Shown: positions 45,705 through 54,142 of the stretch, piece by piece
Position numbering within the stretch: position 1 is the first letter of the stretch
Layout of the letters: every line of letters starts with the position of its first letter
Assembly (NCBI RefSeq): GCF_900639875.1
Contig: NZ_CAAAIA010000001.1
Location: forward strand, 372,001-436,000
Source: Legionella impletisoli
GTDB lineage: Bacteria; Pseudomonadota; Gammaproteobacteria; Legionellales; Legionellaceae
Length of the DNA: 64,000 bases
Reading direction: 5' to 3'
The notes under the pieces: generated by a model
What the model saw: the letters and a program-made list of their open reading frames with translations, nothing else
The model's database searches: none
What the model was told of the DNA's origin: nothing
Translations under genes and position numbers: made by a program

Positions 45705-47108
45705 TTAAGTAACCCTTATATTCTTAAATTGCCAAGGATCGCTATGATCCACTTCCTCAGTAAATAATCGCTCACGATTAGTCAGCGGTGTCCAATCGGT
45801 ATAATGGCCACTTAATTGTCCTAAATAATCTTTCGCTATTGTTAATACATATTGAAAATCAATGTCTTCGGGCTCCACCAACCCAGCTTTAGGGTGCTCA
45901 ATCACCCAGAGTAATCCCGCGATTGTACCTGCAACCACCTGCAGGGTAGTGGCATTGTTATAATCGGCTATCTTACGAACTTCTTGGATGGATAGCGTTG
46001 AGCCAAACCAATAAGCTCCTCGTTGATGCCCCATTAACAACACTCCTAATTCATCGCTGCCATCGACAATTTCATCTATGATGATCTGATGTTTCGATTG
46101 TATTTGCCATTCATTGCCGGCTAGTTCCAATAAAGATAATCTCGCTAATGGGCATGGTTGATAAGCATAATGTACGGTCGGTCGATAAATGACACGATTA
46201 TTCTCTTTGTAGCTTAAATAATCGGCAATTGAAATCGCTTCTGAATGGGTAATTAAAAATCCATGAAAAGGACCTCGGCTTGGAGTCCAAGTGCGTACTT
46301 TTACGCTCGCTCCGGGACGATTCAAGTAAATCGAGCATTTTTCCCCATAATCATATCCCTCTGCATCTTCTGGCCAATGCCGCTCATGCGTACCCCACCC
46401 CAACTCCGCTGGCTGTAAGCCTTCACCAATAAATCCTCCCACAGACCAAGTATTAATAAACTCTTGGGCTTGTCTGTATCTTAAAATATTTTGAGTGTCA
46501 TTTTCCGCAATATGGATGGCTTTGATGTTTAAAGACTTTGCTAAACTTGCCCATTCTTGTGATGATGTGGGTGCATGGAGTTCTTGGCCACTGTCTTTGG
46601 CAATATTGATTAAAGCTTGCTTTACAAAATGCGATACCAAACCTGGGTTGGCTCCATGTGTCACCAAAGCTGTAGTGCTGGGTCCGTTTTTTAACTTCAA
46701 TACTGCTTCGCGTAAAGCATAATTGGTGCGCTGTTTAGGCGCCAAATTCTCATTATCGTAAAATCCTGCCCAAGGCTCGGTGCATAAATCCAAATAAAGA
46801 ACCTCATTTTGTTGGCAATATTTTATGAGCTCAACGCTCGATATGCCGACGGACAAATTGAGCAATACATCTTTAGGTTTAAGATTTGCGGCAAGCACTT
46901 CAAGATAGTTTTCTTTGGTGATCACGTTTAAAATTAAGGAAATACCATAACGTTCAACGATTGCATTACCAGGATCATCTTTGGTGATGATTTGAATTTG
47001 ATGGGGTTGAATGTCTAAATGATTAAAAAGCAACGGAATAGTGGCTTGGCCAACCGTTCCAAAACCGATCATTACAATACGATGTTCAAATTTAATTTTT
47101 TTATACAT
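45705..47108 (-). CDS. hss: homospermidine synthase
   Basis: 467 residues. Makes homospermidine from putrescine (or from spermidine and putrescine) with NAD; cytosolic. N-terminal Rossmann fold IVMIGFGTVGQATIPLL, later LNLSVGISSVELIKYCQ, DLCTEPWAGFYD and GANPGLVSHFVKQAL as in the saccharopine-dehydrogenase-like bacterial homospermidine synthase. Full length for the family. The start has AAGGA eight bases upstream. A single gene. Confidence 0.9.
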   Translation of the reverse strand: MYKKIKFEHRIVMIGFGTVGQATIPLLFNHLDIQPHQIQIITKDDPGNAIVERYGISLILNVITKENYLEVLAANLKPKDVLLNLSVGISSVELIKYCQQNEVLYLDLCTEPWAGFYDNENLAPKQRTNYALREAVLKLKNGPSTTALVTHGANPGLVSHFVKQALINIAKDSGQELHAPTSSQEWASLAKSLNIKAIHIAENDTQNILRYRQAQEFINTWSVGGFIGEGLQPAELGWGTHERHWPEDAEGYDYGEKCSIYLNRPGASVKVRTWTPSRGPFHGFLITHSEAISIADYLSYKENNRVIYRPTVHYAYQPCPLARLSLLELAGNEWQIQSKHQIIIDEIVDGSDELGVLLMGHQRGAYWFGSTLSIQEVRKIADYNNATTLQVVAGTIAGLLWVIEHPKAGLVEPEDIDFQYVLTIAKDYLGQLSGHYTDWTPLTNRERLFTEEVDHSDPWQFKNIRVT

Positions 47109-47163
47109 AATAATAATCCTTTATTCATTTTTTTGATCTTAATTGATTTTTGTTTATTGTAGA

Positions 47164-47238
47164 TTAGATAATTTTGAGTTTCATCTTGGCATACACTGAG
47201 TTTGATCGAGAATAATTAATAAGCGTCTTCTATTTCAT
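47164..47238 (-). pseudogene. degenerate second copy of the small gene at 51206-51400
   Basis: The minus frame reads MK, a stop, then KTLINYSRSNSVYAKMKLKII. The last part matches SRSNSVYAKMK of the gene at 51206-51400, and on DNA about 30 of 34 bases agree. The middle of the gene, with the Fic-inhibition-like motif, is deleted. Its ATG overlaps the stop of the frame upstream. Confidence 0.5.
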
Positions 47239-47392
47239 AATAAGTATGCAAACGGAATATGATCATCTAATGCAAGCCAATGATTTGCCCACACTTCTCT
47301 TTCTTTTACAAAGCGGTCTAGATCTTCGATGGTATTTTTAAACCATCACCATGAAGCCACTCATTAATGTGTAGCTTATAAATCAAGTTCAT
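47235..47392 (-). pseudogene. frameshifted small gene upstream of the degenerate copy
   Basis: Two frames join: MNLIYKLHINEWLHGDG (start at 47392) and, after a one-base shift, TIEDLDRFVKEREVWANHWL, then DDHIPFAYLL and a stop overlapping the next ATG (ATGA). Together they give a protein of about 50 residues. The overlap with the degenerate antitoxin-like gene is what two-gene toxin-antitoxin modules show. No family recognised. Confidence 0.4.
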
Positions 47393-47727
47393 GACTAATG
47401 GCTGATCGGATGAATTTACTTTCTTAATAGAAAACGAGCAGAGTAGTTAGTTGCTTTATTCATTGCTTATGAAGTTCACGTCATTGATGGATGGTTTAAG
47501 TTAATTGGTTTATGTGTTTTTTGCCAGCAAGGGTAAAAAATAAATGTCTCCTGGCGCGTCTCTGTAAGAAGTTGGATTTCCTATGAATGGAATTTTATTG
47601 TCGTTTATTGAAGCTTAAAAGCAAATAGAAAACCTAGGACACAGCCTTTGCCCTCATCCTCCCAGACTCCCATGCTTTGTTGGGCCACACTTCGTTTAGC
47701 CCAACCTATTTGCTTCATAATAAAATT
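47393..47727. other. 335-bp gap with a dispersed palindrome
   Basis: Apart from the GTTGGGC palindrome at its end (separate entry), I see no coding frame, RNA gene or promoter that can be supported. Confidence 0.3.
47679..47705. repeat. GTTGGGC dispersed palindrome
   Basis: GTTGGGC, a 13-base loop, GCCCAAC: a perfect seven-base stem 22 bp past the outer-membrane gene stop. It is the better-preserved relative of the element at 27680. It could also help to end transcription of that gene. Confidence 0.5.
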
Positions 47728-48618
47728 TCAAACAAAATCAAAGACCTTGTTTATTGTAAAAGTTAACCCTTGTACAGTTATATACTGGTTTGTTGTACCA
47801 AAAAGAGTACCTGATTTAGTATAACCATTAGCCAATGTACCGGCAAATGCGGAGGTGTAATTGGTTTTATTATGTGGGGACAGAGCATAGCGATAATTGA
47901 TATCTAAAAACCAAGTAGGGTTAAAAAAATAGGTCATCCCTAATTCTACAACACCCCCCCAAACCCATTTTGTGCTAGCAAAATTAACAGGGGTACCCGA
48001 AACATCTACATGAGTGCCATCAATATCAGCAAAACCTGTTACATTATAGATATTGGTTCGAGTTCCAAAGGTGGTTGGACCCAATCCTAAATACGCATGG
48101 ATGTTTTTAAAAGAGTGCTGAATTATTCCCATCAAATCAAATTCATGCTCTATGCGTGTCTGTATAGAGCTTATGGTCGCACGCCCTGTAAAGCCAGTGC
48201 CTGCTCCTGTTACAGCTGTGAGTGTACCAAGTTGTGGAGAAACAAGGTCTGAGTCTGTCATTGTTATGGATAAGTAGTTATAAGCTAATTTAATACCCCA
48301 TAACCAATCTTGATTAGAGAAGCTTTGCAAATATCCTAATTGCGCTTCAGGGGCAAAAGTAGTTTGCGTTGTATGAAAAGGAACAGCAGGGCCATTTGCT
48401 GTACCAAAAGCAACTAATGTTCCCCCGTTATATATATTGGTAGTTCCGATAAGTGGATTAAAATATTGATCCAATTTAACTGAATTATAACTACCGCCAA
48501 GACCTGCAAAAAATAACCTATTAGGTGTTTCAGTTTCGGGCTTATCTCCCATCACTCCAGCACATGCCAAACTTGAACTCAATAAAGCTTGAAGCAAAAA
48601 AAACTTAAATTTCATCAT
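47728..48618 (-). CDS. outer-membrane beta-barrel protein
   Basis: 296 residues. A signal peptide (about 20 residues, ending LACAG) precedes alternating short strands rich in aromatic residues and Gly, for example FAGLGGSYNSVKLDQYF, GIKLAYNYLSITM, and the final KSGTLFGTTNQYITVQGLTF, with F/V at the C-terminus as required for barrel assembly (NKVFDFV). This resembles the OmpW/OmpA-like eight-strand barrel family expanded in Legionella. Start 48618 with AGGAG seven bases upstream. Function unknown. Confidence 0.75.
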   Translation of the reverse strand: MMKFKFFLLQALLSSSLACAGVMGDKPETETPNRLFFAGLGGSYNSVKLDQYFNPLIGTTNIYNGGTLVAFGTANGPAVPFHTTQTTFAPEAQLGYLQSFSNQDWLWGIKLAYNYLSITMTDSDLVSPQLGTLTAVTGAGTGFTGRATISSIQTRIEHEFDLMGIIQHSFKNIHAYLGLGPTTFGTRTNIYNVTGFADIDGTHVDVSGTPVNFASTKWVWGGVVELGMTYFFNPTWFLDINYRYALSPHNKTNYTSAFAGTLANGYTKSGTLFGTTNQYITVQGLTFTINKVFDFV

Positions 48619-48791
48619 GAAAATACTCCTGTAATCAAATATAACTAGAAGGATTTATAGAACAAAGATTACGGCCAAAAATGCAAATAAGCAAGATACA
48701 ATCTCCCGATAATCGCAAAGAGAAAAACAGGATACCAAATGAATTTGTCTTAGCGGCCAGCAATTGGAAAGAAAACCACCCAAATAAAATC

Positions 48792-48841
48792 GATGGGACG
48801 CATGGGATAACATGGGCAACCTTACTATTACTGGTATATAG
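48792..48841 (+). repeat. left copy of an imperfect 50-bp direct repeat
   Basis: Begins GATGGGACGC and ends TATAG; about 43 of 50 positions match the copy at 51463-51511. The two copies bracket the secreted protein, integrase fragment and fic genes. It is followed at about 48855-48885 by inverted GTCCC words, so the unit may itself be a palindromic repeat. Confidence 0.5.
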
Positions 48842-49096
48842 CCCATAAGCAGTGCGAGTGTCCCACTTGTCCCTTATGTCCCAGTGAAATTCCAATAATC
48901 CTGAAAGAAAATTGAATATTCCATTATGTGATACCCCGGGTTCCACTTCGTTTCACCCAGGCTACTCGCTAAATGCCGGCTAGATTGAGCCTGCCAAAGA
49001 TGGCAATGCATCTCAAAAACTTAGAATCAAATGCATTGGAATTCCACGGTGTATGTATTCACTAGTAAGATTTGGTCTGATAACGATTAACTTTTT

Positions 49097-49173
49097 CCCG
49101 GTTGTACCACAGAATATTTTTATTATGGGACGTTTTTAGCCCTTTCGTTACAAGGCTGTCCCGGTTGTACCAC
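49097..49173 (+). repeat. pair of 14-bp direct repeats (CCCGGTTGTACCAC)
   Basis: The exact 14-mer occurs at 49097-49110 and 49160-49173, 63 bp apart, just before the 3' end of the minus-strand secreted protein gene. It may be a binding site pair or part of the same repeat family as the GGGAC units. Confidence 0.45.
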
Positions 49174-49194
49174 TTGTCCCATCAAAAATTGTTA

Positions 49195-49731
49195 TCAACC
49201 ATAGCAACTACGCTGGCTGTTCGTTTTCTCAAAAAAATAGAAAGATACGTCATAATTTGATTTTTTTAGATTGAAGGGATTTTCAACGATAAAATATTGA
49301 TAAGCATTTGATGCGGTGCCGGTGTTAGATAATGGAGATTCTATACAAATATATGAGTGTTTCTTTGAGTCGATTATTTTCCACCATCCCGCAACCTGAG
49401 CAATTGCAGTCGTTGGTTTTATAGCCGGGTTAGTTGAATAATTATTAGCTGATTCCAATTCCACCTTATGATCCGCAATAATTAAATAAGGTTTATCATC
49501 GCATGTTACAGAACCATAGAACTTACCATCAATTTCCGTGTCAAACTGATTTTTGCAATTAGGTTCTGAATCTTTATTATAACCAATCCCCTCAATCTCC
49601 GTCATGATGACGGATTTATTTGCTGGATTATTGTTTTTACAGGATTGAATCACTTCAACTGGCGGCATCGCATGCAATATTCCAAAAATGAATAAACTAC
49701 CCAGGTATATACTTATTTTTTCTATATACAT
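49195..49731 (-). CDS. secreted hypothetical protein
   Basis: 178 residues with an N-terminal signal peptide (YLGSLFIFGILHAMP). The mature part has several Cys (QSCKNNN, NCKNQ, VTCDDK, YICIES, SCYG) that could form disulfides, and looks like a small beta-rich periplasmic or secreted protein. No family recognised. It is divergent from the integrase fragment 51 bp away. Confidence 0.55.
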   Translation of the reverse strand: MYIEKISIYLGSLFIFGILHAMPPVEVIQSCKNNNPANKSVIMTEIEGIGYNKDSEPNCKNQFDTEIDGKFYGSVTCDDKPYLIIADHKVELESANNYSTNPAIKPTTAIAQVAGWWKIIDSKKHSYICIESPLSNTGTASNAYQYFIVENPFNLKKSNYDVSFYFFEKTNSQRSCYG

Positions 49732-49782
49732 TGCTTCGCCCCTGTAGATAAGAATTCTTTACTCAATTTCCAAAAAATTGTT

Positions 49783-50454
49783 TTGTTATGCCCTGCAGTC
49801 GATACATATGTCCGCCGTTTATCACAAACCCGCTCATGGTATCGCATTGAACGGCGAAAAAGTTACATCAAACCGCATGAGTTAGCGAATTGGTATTCAG
49901 CTGTAAACAATCTTGAAAATCACATACTGCGCGATTACTTGCTGTTAATTATATTCACAGGCTTAAGGAGACAGGAAGCAGCTACATTAAAATGGCAACA
50001 GGTCGACTTAGAGGGCAAAACAATCCATATCCTTCAAACTAAAAACCATGAAACACATACCTTGCCCCTATCTGATTTTCTATGCGATTTGCTGATTGCA
50101 AGAAAAGAAAATAGAATCAACGACTATGTCTTTCCCGGCACAGGTGCCGCAGGTCATATTATTGAGCCAAGAAAACAAATGGCGCAGGTTACCAAAGCGA
50201 CAGGCATTGAATTTACTGTCCATGACTTACGGCGAACGTTTATCACCATTGCAGAAAGCCTTGATATACCCGCTTATGCTTTAAAACGCTTAATGAATCA
50301 TAAAATGACGAATGACGTGACCGCTGGTTACATTATTGTTGATGTCGAACGGTTAAGAAAACCGATGCAACTCATTACAAATTATATTTTGAAGTGTGTA
50401 GGTGTCGTGAAGTCCGCTGATGTTATTGAAATACAACCCATGGAAAAGGTATGA
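49783..50454 (+). pseudogene. tyrosine integrase, N-terminally truncated
   Basis: About 223 residues covering only the catalytic domain of a phage/island integrase. Catalytic residues are present: Arg in FTGLRRQEAATLKW, the H-x-x-R box HDLRRTFITI, His in LMNHK and Tyr in AGYIIVDVERLR. Full-length relatives have about 400 residues with core-binding and arm-binding domains; here those are missing, and the bases upstream (49732-49782) do not encode them. It is therefore probably inactive. It marks this region as an old integrative element. Confidence 0.75.
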
Positions 50455-50497
50455 CTGAAAAAATTCCTTAATCATTCTGTGCTCATTTATCCTCTCC

Positions 50498-50524
50498 AAT
50501 TTGGACCGCACTGCGGTCCAAATT
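50498..50524. promoter_or_regulatory. 27-bp perfect palindrome upstream of fic (probable operator)
   Basis: AATTTGGACCGCA, one central base, TGCGGTCCAAATT: two 13-base arms that are exact reverse complements. It ends 49 bp before the fic ATG and has no T run, so it is better explained as a binding site for a dimeric regulator than as a terminator. Confidence 0.6.
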
Positions 50525-50573
50525 AATCTGATACACTATTGAGCCTTACTACAAGCTGAATTGGACAATTTAT

Positions 50574-51209
50574 ATGGATGATAAAAACCGATATTCTGTA
50601 CCTGAGAATGAAGATTATGAACCTGGCTCCAACAATGAAGTTTTAAGAAATTTGTTAGGCATTAAGGATAAAGAGACAATTGAACAAATTGAAGGAAAGG
50701 AATTAGAAAGAGTCGGAAATGAATTACCAGGGCTATATGGCCCTGACCATCAGTTTACAGCCTTGGATATTCAACAAATCCATGAGCTTTGGCTTGCTGA
50801 TATTTATCCATTTGCAGGGCAATATAGAACTGTAAACATGAGTAAAGGTGGTTTTCAATTTGCAGCATCTTTTTTAATAGATAAATTAATTCAGGAATTA
50901 GAGACTAAATTTTTAAATCAATACACTCCTTGTAAATTTAATGGCGATGAACTGACATACGCATTGGGTATTGTGCATGTTGAATTGATCATTATTCACC
51001 CCTTTAGAGAGGGTAACGGCAGAGTATCCCGACTGCTCGCAAACTTAATGGCAATGCAGGCGGGATTCCCACAATTAAATTTTGAGCCTATTGATAAAAC
51101 AGAAAATACGGATGGATTTAATCGATACATTGAAGCAATACATGCTGGTTTTGATGGAAATTACCAACCAATCAAACAAGTTTTTGCAAAAATATTAAAT
51201 GCGTCCTAG
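50574..51209 (+). CDS. fic: Fic-domain protein
   Basis: 211 residues. Fic enzymes transfer AMP (or another nucleotide part) to a hydroxyl of target proteins. The active-site motif is HPFREGNGRVSRLL with the catalytic His, and the beta flap precedes it (YRTVNMSKGGFQFAAS). I do not find the inhibitory (S/T)xxxE(G/N) motif inside the protein, so a separate antitoxin is expected. A small gene carrying such a motif overlaps its 3' end by four bases on the other strand. No Shine-Dalgarno is clear at ATG 50574. Target unknown. Confidence 0.85.
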   Translation: MDDKNRYSVPENEDYEPGSNNEVLRNLLGIKDKETIEQIEGKELERVGNELPGLYGPDHQFTALDIQQIHELWLADIYPFAGQYRTVNMSKGGFQFAASFLIDKLIQELETKFLNQYTPCKFNGDELTYALGIVHVELIIIHPFREGNGRVSRLLANLMAMQAGFPQLNFEPIDKTENTDGFNRYIEAIHAGFDGNYQPIKQVFAKILNAS

Positions 51210-51400
51210 CTTGATTGCAGCCTTTTTTTCATCTTGGCATACACGGAGTTTGATCGAGAATGATCAATTTTTATTGATAAGGGTCTGTCGTTAACAACAA
51301 TACCCTCAACCCCGCAAGAGGTCCGAGTAGATCGTTCATTTAAGCGCTTAGCAAGCTCCTTATCCTGTAGATAAGGATTTGTTTCTGATAATGTTTTCAT
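51206..51400 (-). CDS. small protein with Fic-inhibition-like motif, candidate antitoxin
   Basis: 64 residues: MKTLSETNPYLQDKELAKRL, then TSCGVEGIVV and a basic end. SCGVEG fits the (S/T)xxxE(G/N) motif by which class I Fic antitoxins (such as VbhA) block the ATP site. It lies tail-to-tail with fic, sharing four bases (51206-51209), which is not the usual operon order. A decayed copy occurs at 47164-47238. Antitoxin function is inference from the motif and position. Confidence 0.5.
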   Translation of the reverse strand: MKTLSETNPYLQDKELAKRLNERSTRTSCGVEGIVVNDRPLSIKIDHSRSNSVYAKMKKRLQSS

Positions 51401-51462
51401 AATTTTAATTATAACATATTTTTAACTTCTCAACCCAAATACTTTTTACATCTTGTTTAAAT

Positions 51463-51511
51463 GATGGGACGCTTGGGACAACTGGGCAGCCTTACTATTA
51501 ATGGATTATAG
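51463..51511 (+). repeat. right copy of the imperfect 50-bp direct repeat
   Basis: Same orientation as the copy at 48792-48841. It is followed by TAGGCGTCCCC and by further GATGGGATAAATGGGACA words at about 51535-51555, so GGGAC units recur here as on the left side. Confidence 0.5.
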
Positions 51512-51569
51512 GCGTCCCCAGTTTTAAAAACAATGATGGGATAAATGGGACATTTGATAAATAGAGTGG

Positions 51570-51636
51570 GAGCTAGTTGGTGAAGGTTAAACTCATAATC
51601 CGTTGGCCCTAGGTTCGAGTCCTAGTTGGCTCACCA
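51570..51636 (+). tRNA. tRNA-Met(CAT) 3' half, probable attachment-site scar
   Basis: From the anticodon loop CTCATAA to CCA the 3' half is normal: the 40 bases from anticodon to end are as in a full tRNA, with T arm CTAGG-TTCGAGT-CCTAG and 3' acceptor TTGGCTC-A-CCA. The 5' half is wrong: the anticodon stem does not pair, and about nine bases of the D-arm region are lacking, although GAGCTAG can still weakly pair with the acceptor end. This is the pattern left when an integrase copies the 3' end of a tRNA gene. Not expected to be a working tRNA. Confidence 0.6.
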
Positions 51637-51639
51637 ATA

Positions 51640-51665
51640 AAATCAAGCACTTATGTTGATTTTAT
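51640..51665 (+). terminator. AT-rich hairpin after the tRNA fragment
   Basis: AAAATCAA, loop GCACTTATG, TTGATTTT: an eight-base perfect stem three bases after the CCA end. It looks like the former terminator of the tRNA gene, carried along with the 3' fragment. Confidence 0.4.
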
Positions 51666-51676
51666 CAAAGCGCATT

Positions 51677-52403
51677 CTAGCTCCAAGTGCGACAGTCATT
51701 TTTATGTTGCTGTATAAACACTTCCTTAGGCATTTTAAACCCTAAACATTTTCTTGGGCATAGGTTCATTTTATCAGCTAATGAATCAAGCTCTGTTTGT
51801 GTTACATTATCAATTATAGTTGTTTTTGGTAAATATCGTCTTAATCGGCCATTCATATTTTCATTACTTCCTTTTTGCCAGGGAGAGTGAGTTTCGCAGT
51901 AGTAGACATGGCACTTTGTTTTATCTTCCAGATGCCTATACGCAGCAAATTCAACGCCTTGATCGAAGGTTATTGATTTAAGCATCTGTTGGGGTAAGTC
52001 TTCAAATTTATTGCCTATCTTTTCCATAACACCTTGGGAGTGTTTGCTGTTATTCTTAATAAGAAAAACCATTCTTGATTTACGCTCGACCAGCGTTGTA
52101 ATTACTTGCTTTTTGTTACCCATAAATTGAATAGTATCTCCTTCCCAATGACCAAAACGTGTCCTTGTATTAATATCAGCAGGCCTTTCAGTAATTAAGC
52201 GTATATCGCCACCAAAACGACATTGATGCTGCTTTCTCGAATAACGTTTGTGTCTTTTAGGTTGTTTATAAGGTAAACAATGATAAAGCTCTTTATTTTT
52301 TGATTTATATACATATTGGTAAATGGTTTCTGGACAGACATATATCGTAAGCTTCTGATATTTCATCCTTCCTGAAATTTGCTCAGGACTCCATCCTTTC
52401 TTT
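51677..52403 (-). pseudogene. IS30-family transposase, 5'-truncated by a RAYT element
   Basis: The catalytic integrase domain is present: GHWEGDTIQFMGNKKQVI (first Asp), ITFDQGVEFA (second Asp) and CETHSPWQKGSNENMNGRLR (Glu). The frame stays open past the first ATG (52366) to 52403, reading CLKKGWSPEQISGRM, which is the family's region just after the HTH. There the sequence changes abruptly into the RAYT element. The HTH N-terminus (about 100 residues) is not found on the far side of that element. The end near 51677-51700 may hold the IS30 terminal repeat. Inactive. Confidence 0.75.
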
Positions 52404-53103
52404 AAGCAAGCGTAGCCTGGGAGTAGGGCTTTGCCCGTATCCCAGGTTTTCCCTTTCTTTCAAATTTCAATAAACCACTATAAAATTCCATCCATAGAAA
52501 ATCCAACTTCATAAATAATCGTGGTTAATTTTCGTAGAGATATTACACCTGGCGGCACTTATTTTTTTACTCTTGCTTTGAGAAATCGGAAATCGCAATT
52601 ATTAATCAACTATATTGAGTTGTTGGGTGACGCTTATCGAAAAGTAAAACAAAAACATCCCTTTAGTACAGAGGCTATAGTCGTATTGCCTGATCATTTG
52701 CATGCAGTATGGAAACTACCAGAGAATGATTTTAATTACTCTTTACGCTGGCATCAGATCAAATCATATTTTACAAAAAGTTTAATCAAAGAAGGTCTAA
52801 CGATGATAAAAGACCAACGAGGAGAGTATCATCTATGGCAGCGCCGTTTTTGGGAGCACCGAATACGTGATGAATTAGATTTTCAAACACATATCGATTA
52901 TATCCACTTTAACCCCGTTAAACATGGTTATGTAGCTTCAGCTAAAGAATGGCCTCATTCCAGTTTTTCTCGTTATGTCCAGAAAGGGATATTACAAGAA
53001 AATTGGGGGGCATGAGGGTAGTCAAGGAGAGTTTGGAGAATGAGTGATTGGTGAATGAAAACCTGGGATATGGCCTCTGGCCTACTCCCAGGCTACGCAG
53101 GCT
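52404..53103 (+). mobile_element. REP-flanked RAYT transposon, full-length copy
   Basis: About 700 bp. The left end has GTAG followed by a REP hairpin (CCTGGGA ... GGGCTTTGCCC ... TCCCAGG, 52416-52446). The right end has the inverted copy (53062-53092) followed by CTAC. GTAG plus hairpin in inverted pair around a tyrosine transposase is the known plan of REP/RAYT elements. It interrupts the IS30 gene. A deleted copy is at 56552-56904. Confidence 0.75.
52521..53015 (+). CDS. REP-associated tyrosine transposase (RAYT)
   Basis: 164 residues from GTG 52521. Y1/HUH transposase of the IS200-related family: start RRDITPGGTYFFTLAL, the HUH motif in VVLPDHLHAVWKLP, and the catalytic-type Tyr in HIDYIHFNPVKHGYV. 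It would cut single-stranded DNA at REP hairpins. Full length for the family, so probably active. It lies inside its own REP pair. Confidence 0.88.
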   Translation: MVNFRRDITPGGTYFFTLALRNRKSQLLINYIELLGDAYRKVKQKHPFSTEAIVVLPDHLHAVWKLPENDFNYSLRWHQIKSYFTKSLIKEGLTMIKDQRGEYHLWQRRFWEHRIRDELDFQTHIDYIHFNPVKHGYVASAKEWPHSSFSRYVQKGILQENWGA

Positions 53104-53151
53104 GTTGTAGAATAACAGTCATAAACATGGTTTTTTATGTAAGGATTTAAT

Positions 53152-53769
53152 TTGTTAGTATTAATTGATGAAAGCGGTTGCCCAGGATTTAAATTAACTA
53201 AAGGTTCCACCCCCTATTTTATTGTGGGAATGATTATTTTTAAAGATTTTACTCAAGCAGAAAATGTGAGCAAATCTATTACCGCACTACGCCAGACCCT
53301 CCGAGTCAACCCAGAATTTAAATTTAGTAAAACGCATCCATCGATTAAAGATAAGTTTTTTGATGAAGTATGCCAATATGATTTTGAAGTGAGGGCATTG
53401 GTTGTTGATAAGAGCAAAATCTATAGTCAGATGCTCAGAAATGATACTGATTATTTTTATAATTATTTTGTAAAAACTTTAATGAAATATGACGACGATG
53501 TATTGCAGGATGCATCTATAAAAATAGATGGTAGTGGGGATAAGGAGTTTAAAAATGCCTTAAATACCTATCTACGAAAATCTATTGGGGAACATAAAAT
53601 TAAAAAGTTTAAATTTATCGACTCAAAAAAAGATAATCTTATTCAAATGGCAGATATGGTTGTAGGAGCAATAGCAAGAAGTTATAGCGAAACACGCAAA
53701 GATTCCAGCCGCTGGTTAGATGTGCTTAGAAGAAATGGGAAGATAAAAAATATATGGGATTTTAAGTAG
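53152..53769 (+). CDS. DUF3800 domain protein
   Basis: 205 residues starting at TTG 53152, with AGGA seven bases upstream; no earlier ATG exists in the frame. DUF3800 marks are complete: VLIDESGCPG at the start, ALVVDKSKIY in the middle, KIDGSGDKEF, and the end motif DSKKDNLIQMADMVVGAIAR. These Asp-rich motifs fit an RNase H-like fold. The family is frequent in phage and island regions; function unproven. Stands alone between the RAYT element and the resistance-like cassette. Confidence 0.82.
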   Translation: MLVLIDESGCPGFKLTKGSTPYFIVGMIIFKDFTQAENVSKSITALRQTLRVNPEFKFSKTHPSIKDKFFDEVCQYDFEVRALVVDKSKIYSQMLRNDTDYFYNYFVKTLMKYDDDVLQDASIKIDGSGDKEFKNALNTYLRKSIGEHKIKKFKFIDSKKDNLIQMADMVVGAIARSYSETRKDSSRWLDVLRRNGKIKNIWDFK

Positions 53770-54142
53770 GTCGTCTTATGTACCCTACTCTAGAGAGCTC
53801 CAGAGAGGTACACCATCCGGTGCCGGTTCAGGTACAAAGACTATGTATCTGAATTATAGCGAATATCTAAAATTCTTGTCAAGCTTAATTTTGATTAAAA
53901 AATAGTCAATATCGGGCGTCGTAGAAATTTTATCATCATATTCATGAAAATAACTAAAAACCCCTGGATTCATCACCTATCTACTAAGAATAAGGAGAGG
54001 AATTGTCCGAGGACTGATGCATATCATATGTTATAACTAATACAGAATACAAATCGTTTTTGGATGCCCACTGAGCCATGGAGTTTTGTAGTATCATAAA
54101 AACGCGAAAGAGACCATTAACTGTTAAAAAAAGACTGATACT
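53770..54142. other. 373-bp intergenic region
   Basis: Contains only short palindromic words (for example CTCTAGAG near 53790). No RNA gene, frame or clear promoter seen. Confidence 0.35.

Larger units (their letters stand above)
48619..49194. other. 576-bp repeat-rich gap
   Basis: The 103-codon minus-strand frame at 48635-48946 lies over repeated GGGAC/GTCCC words and is not a convincing gene. The gap holds one copy of a 50-bp direct repeat and a tandem pair of 14-bp repeats (separate entries). Confidence 0.4.

Noticed and set aside
48635..48946. 103-codon minus-strand frame
   Set aside because: It crosses repeated GGGAC words and overlapping frames; no ribosome site or recognisable protein.
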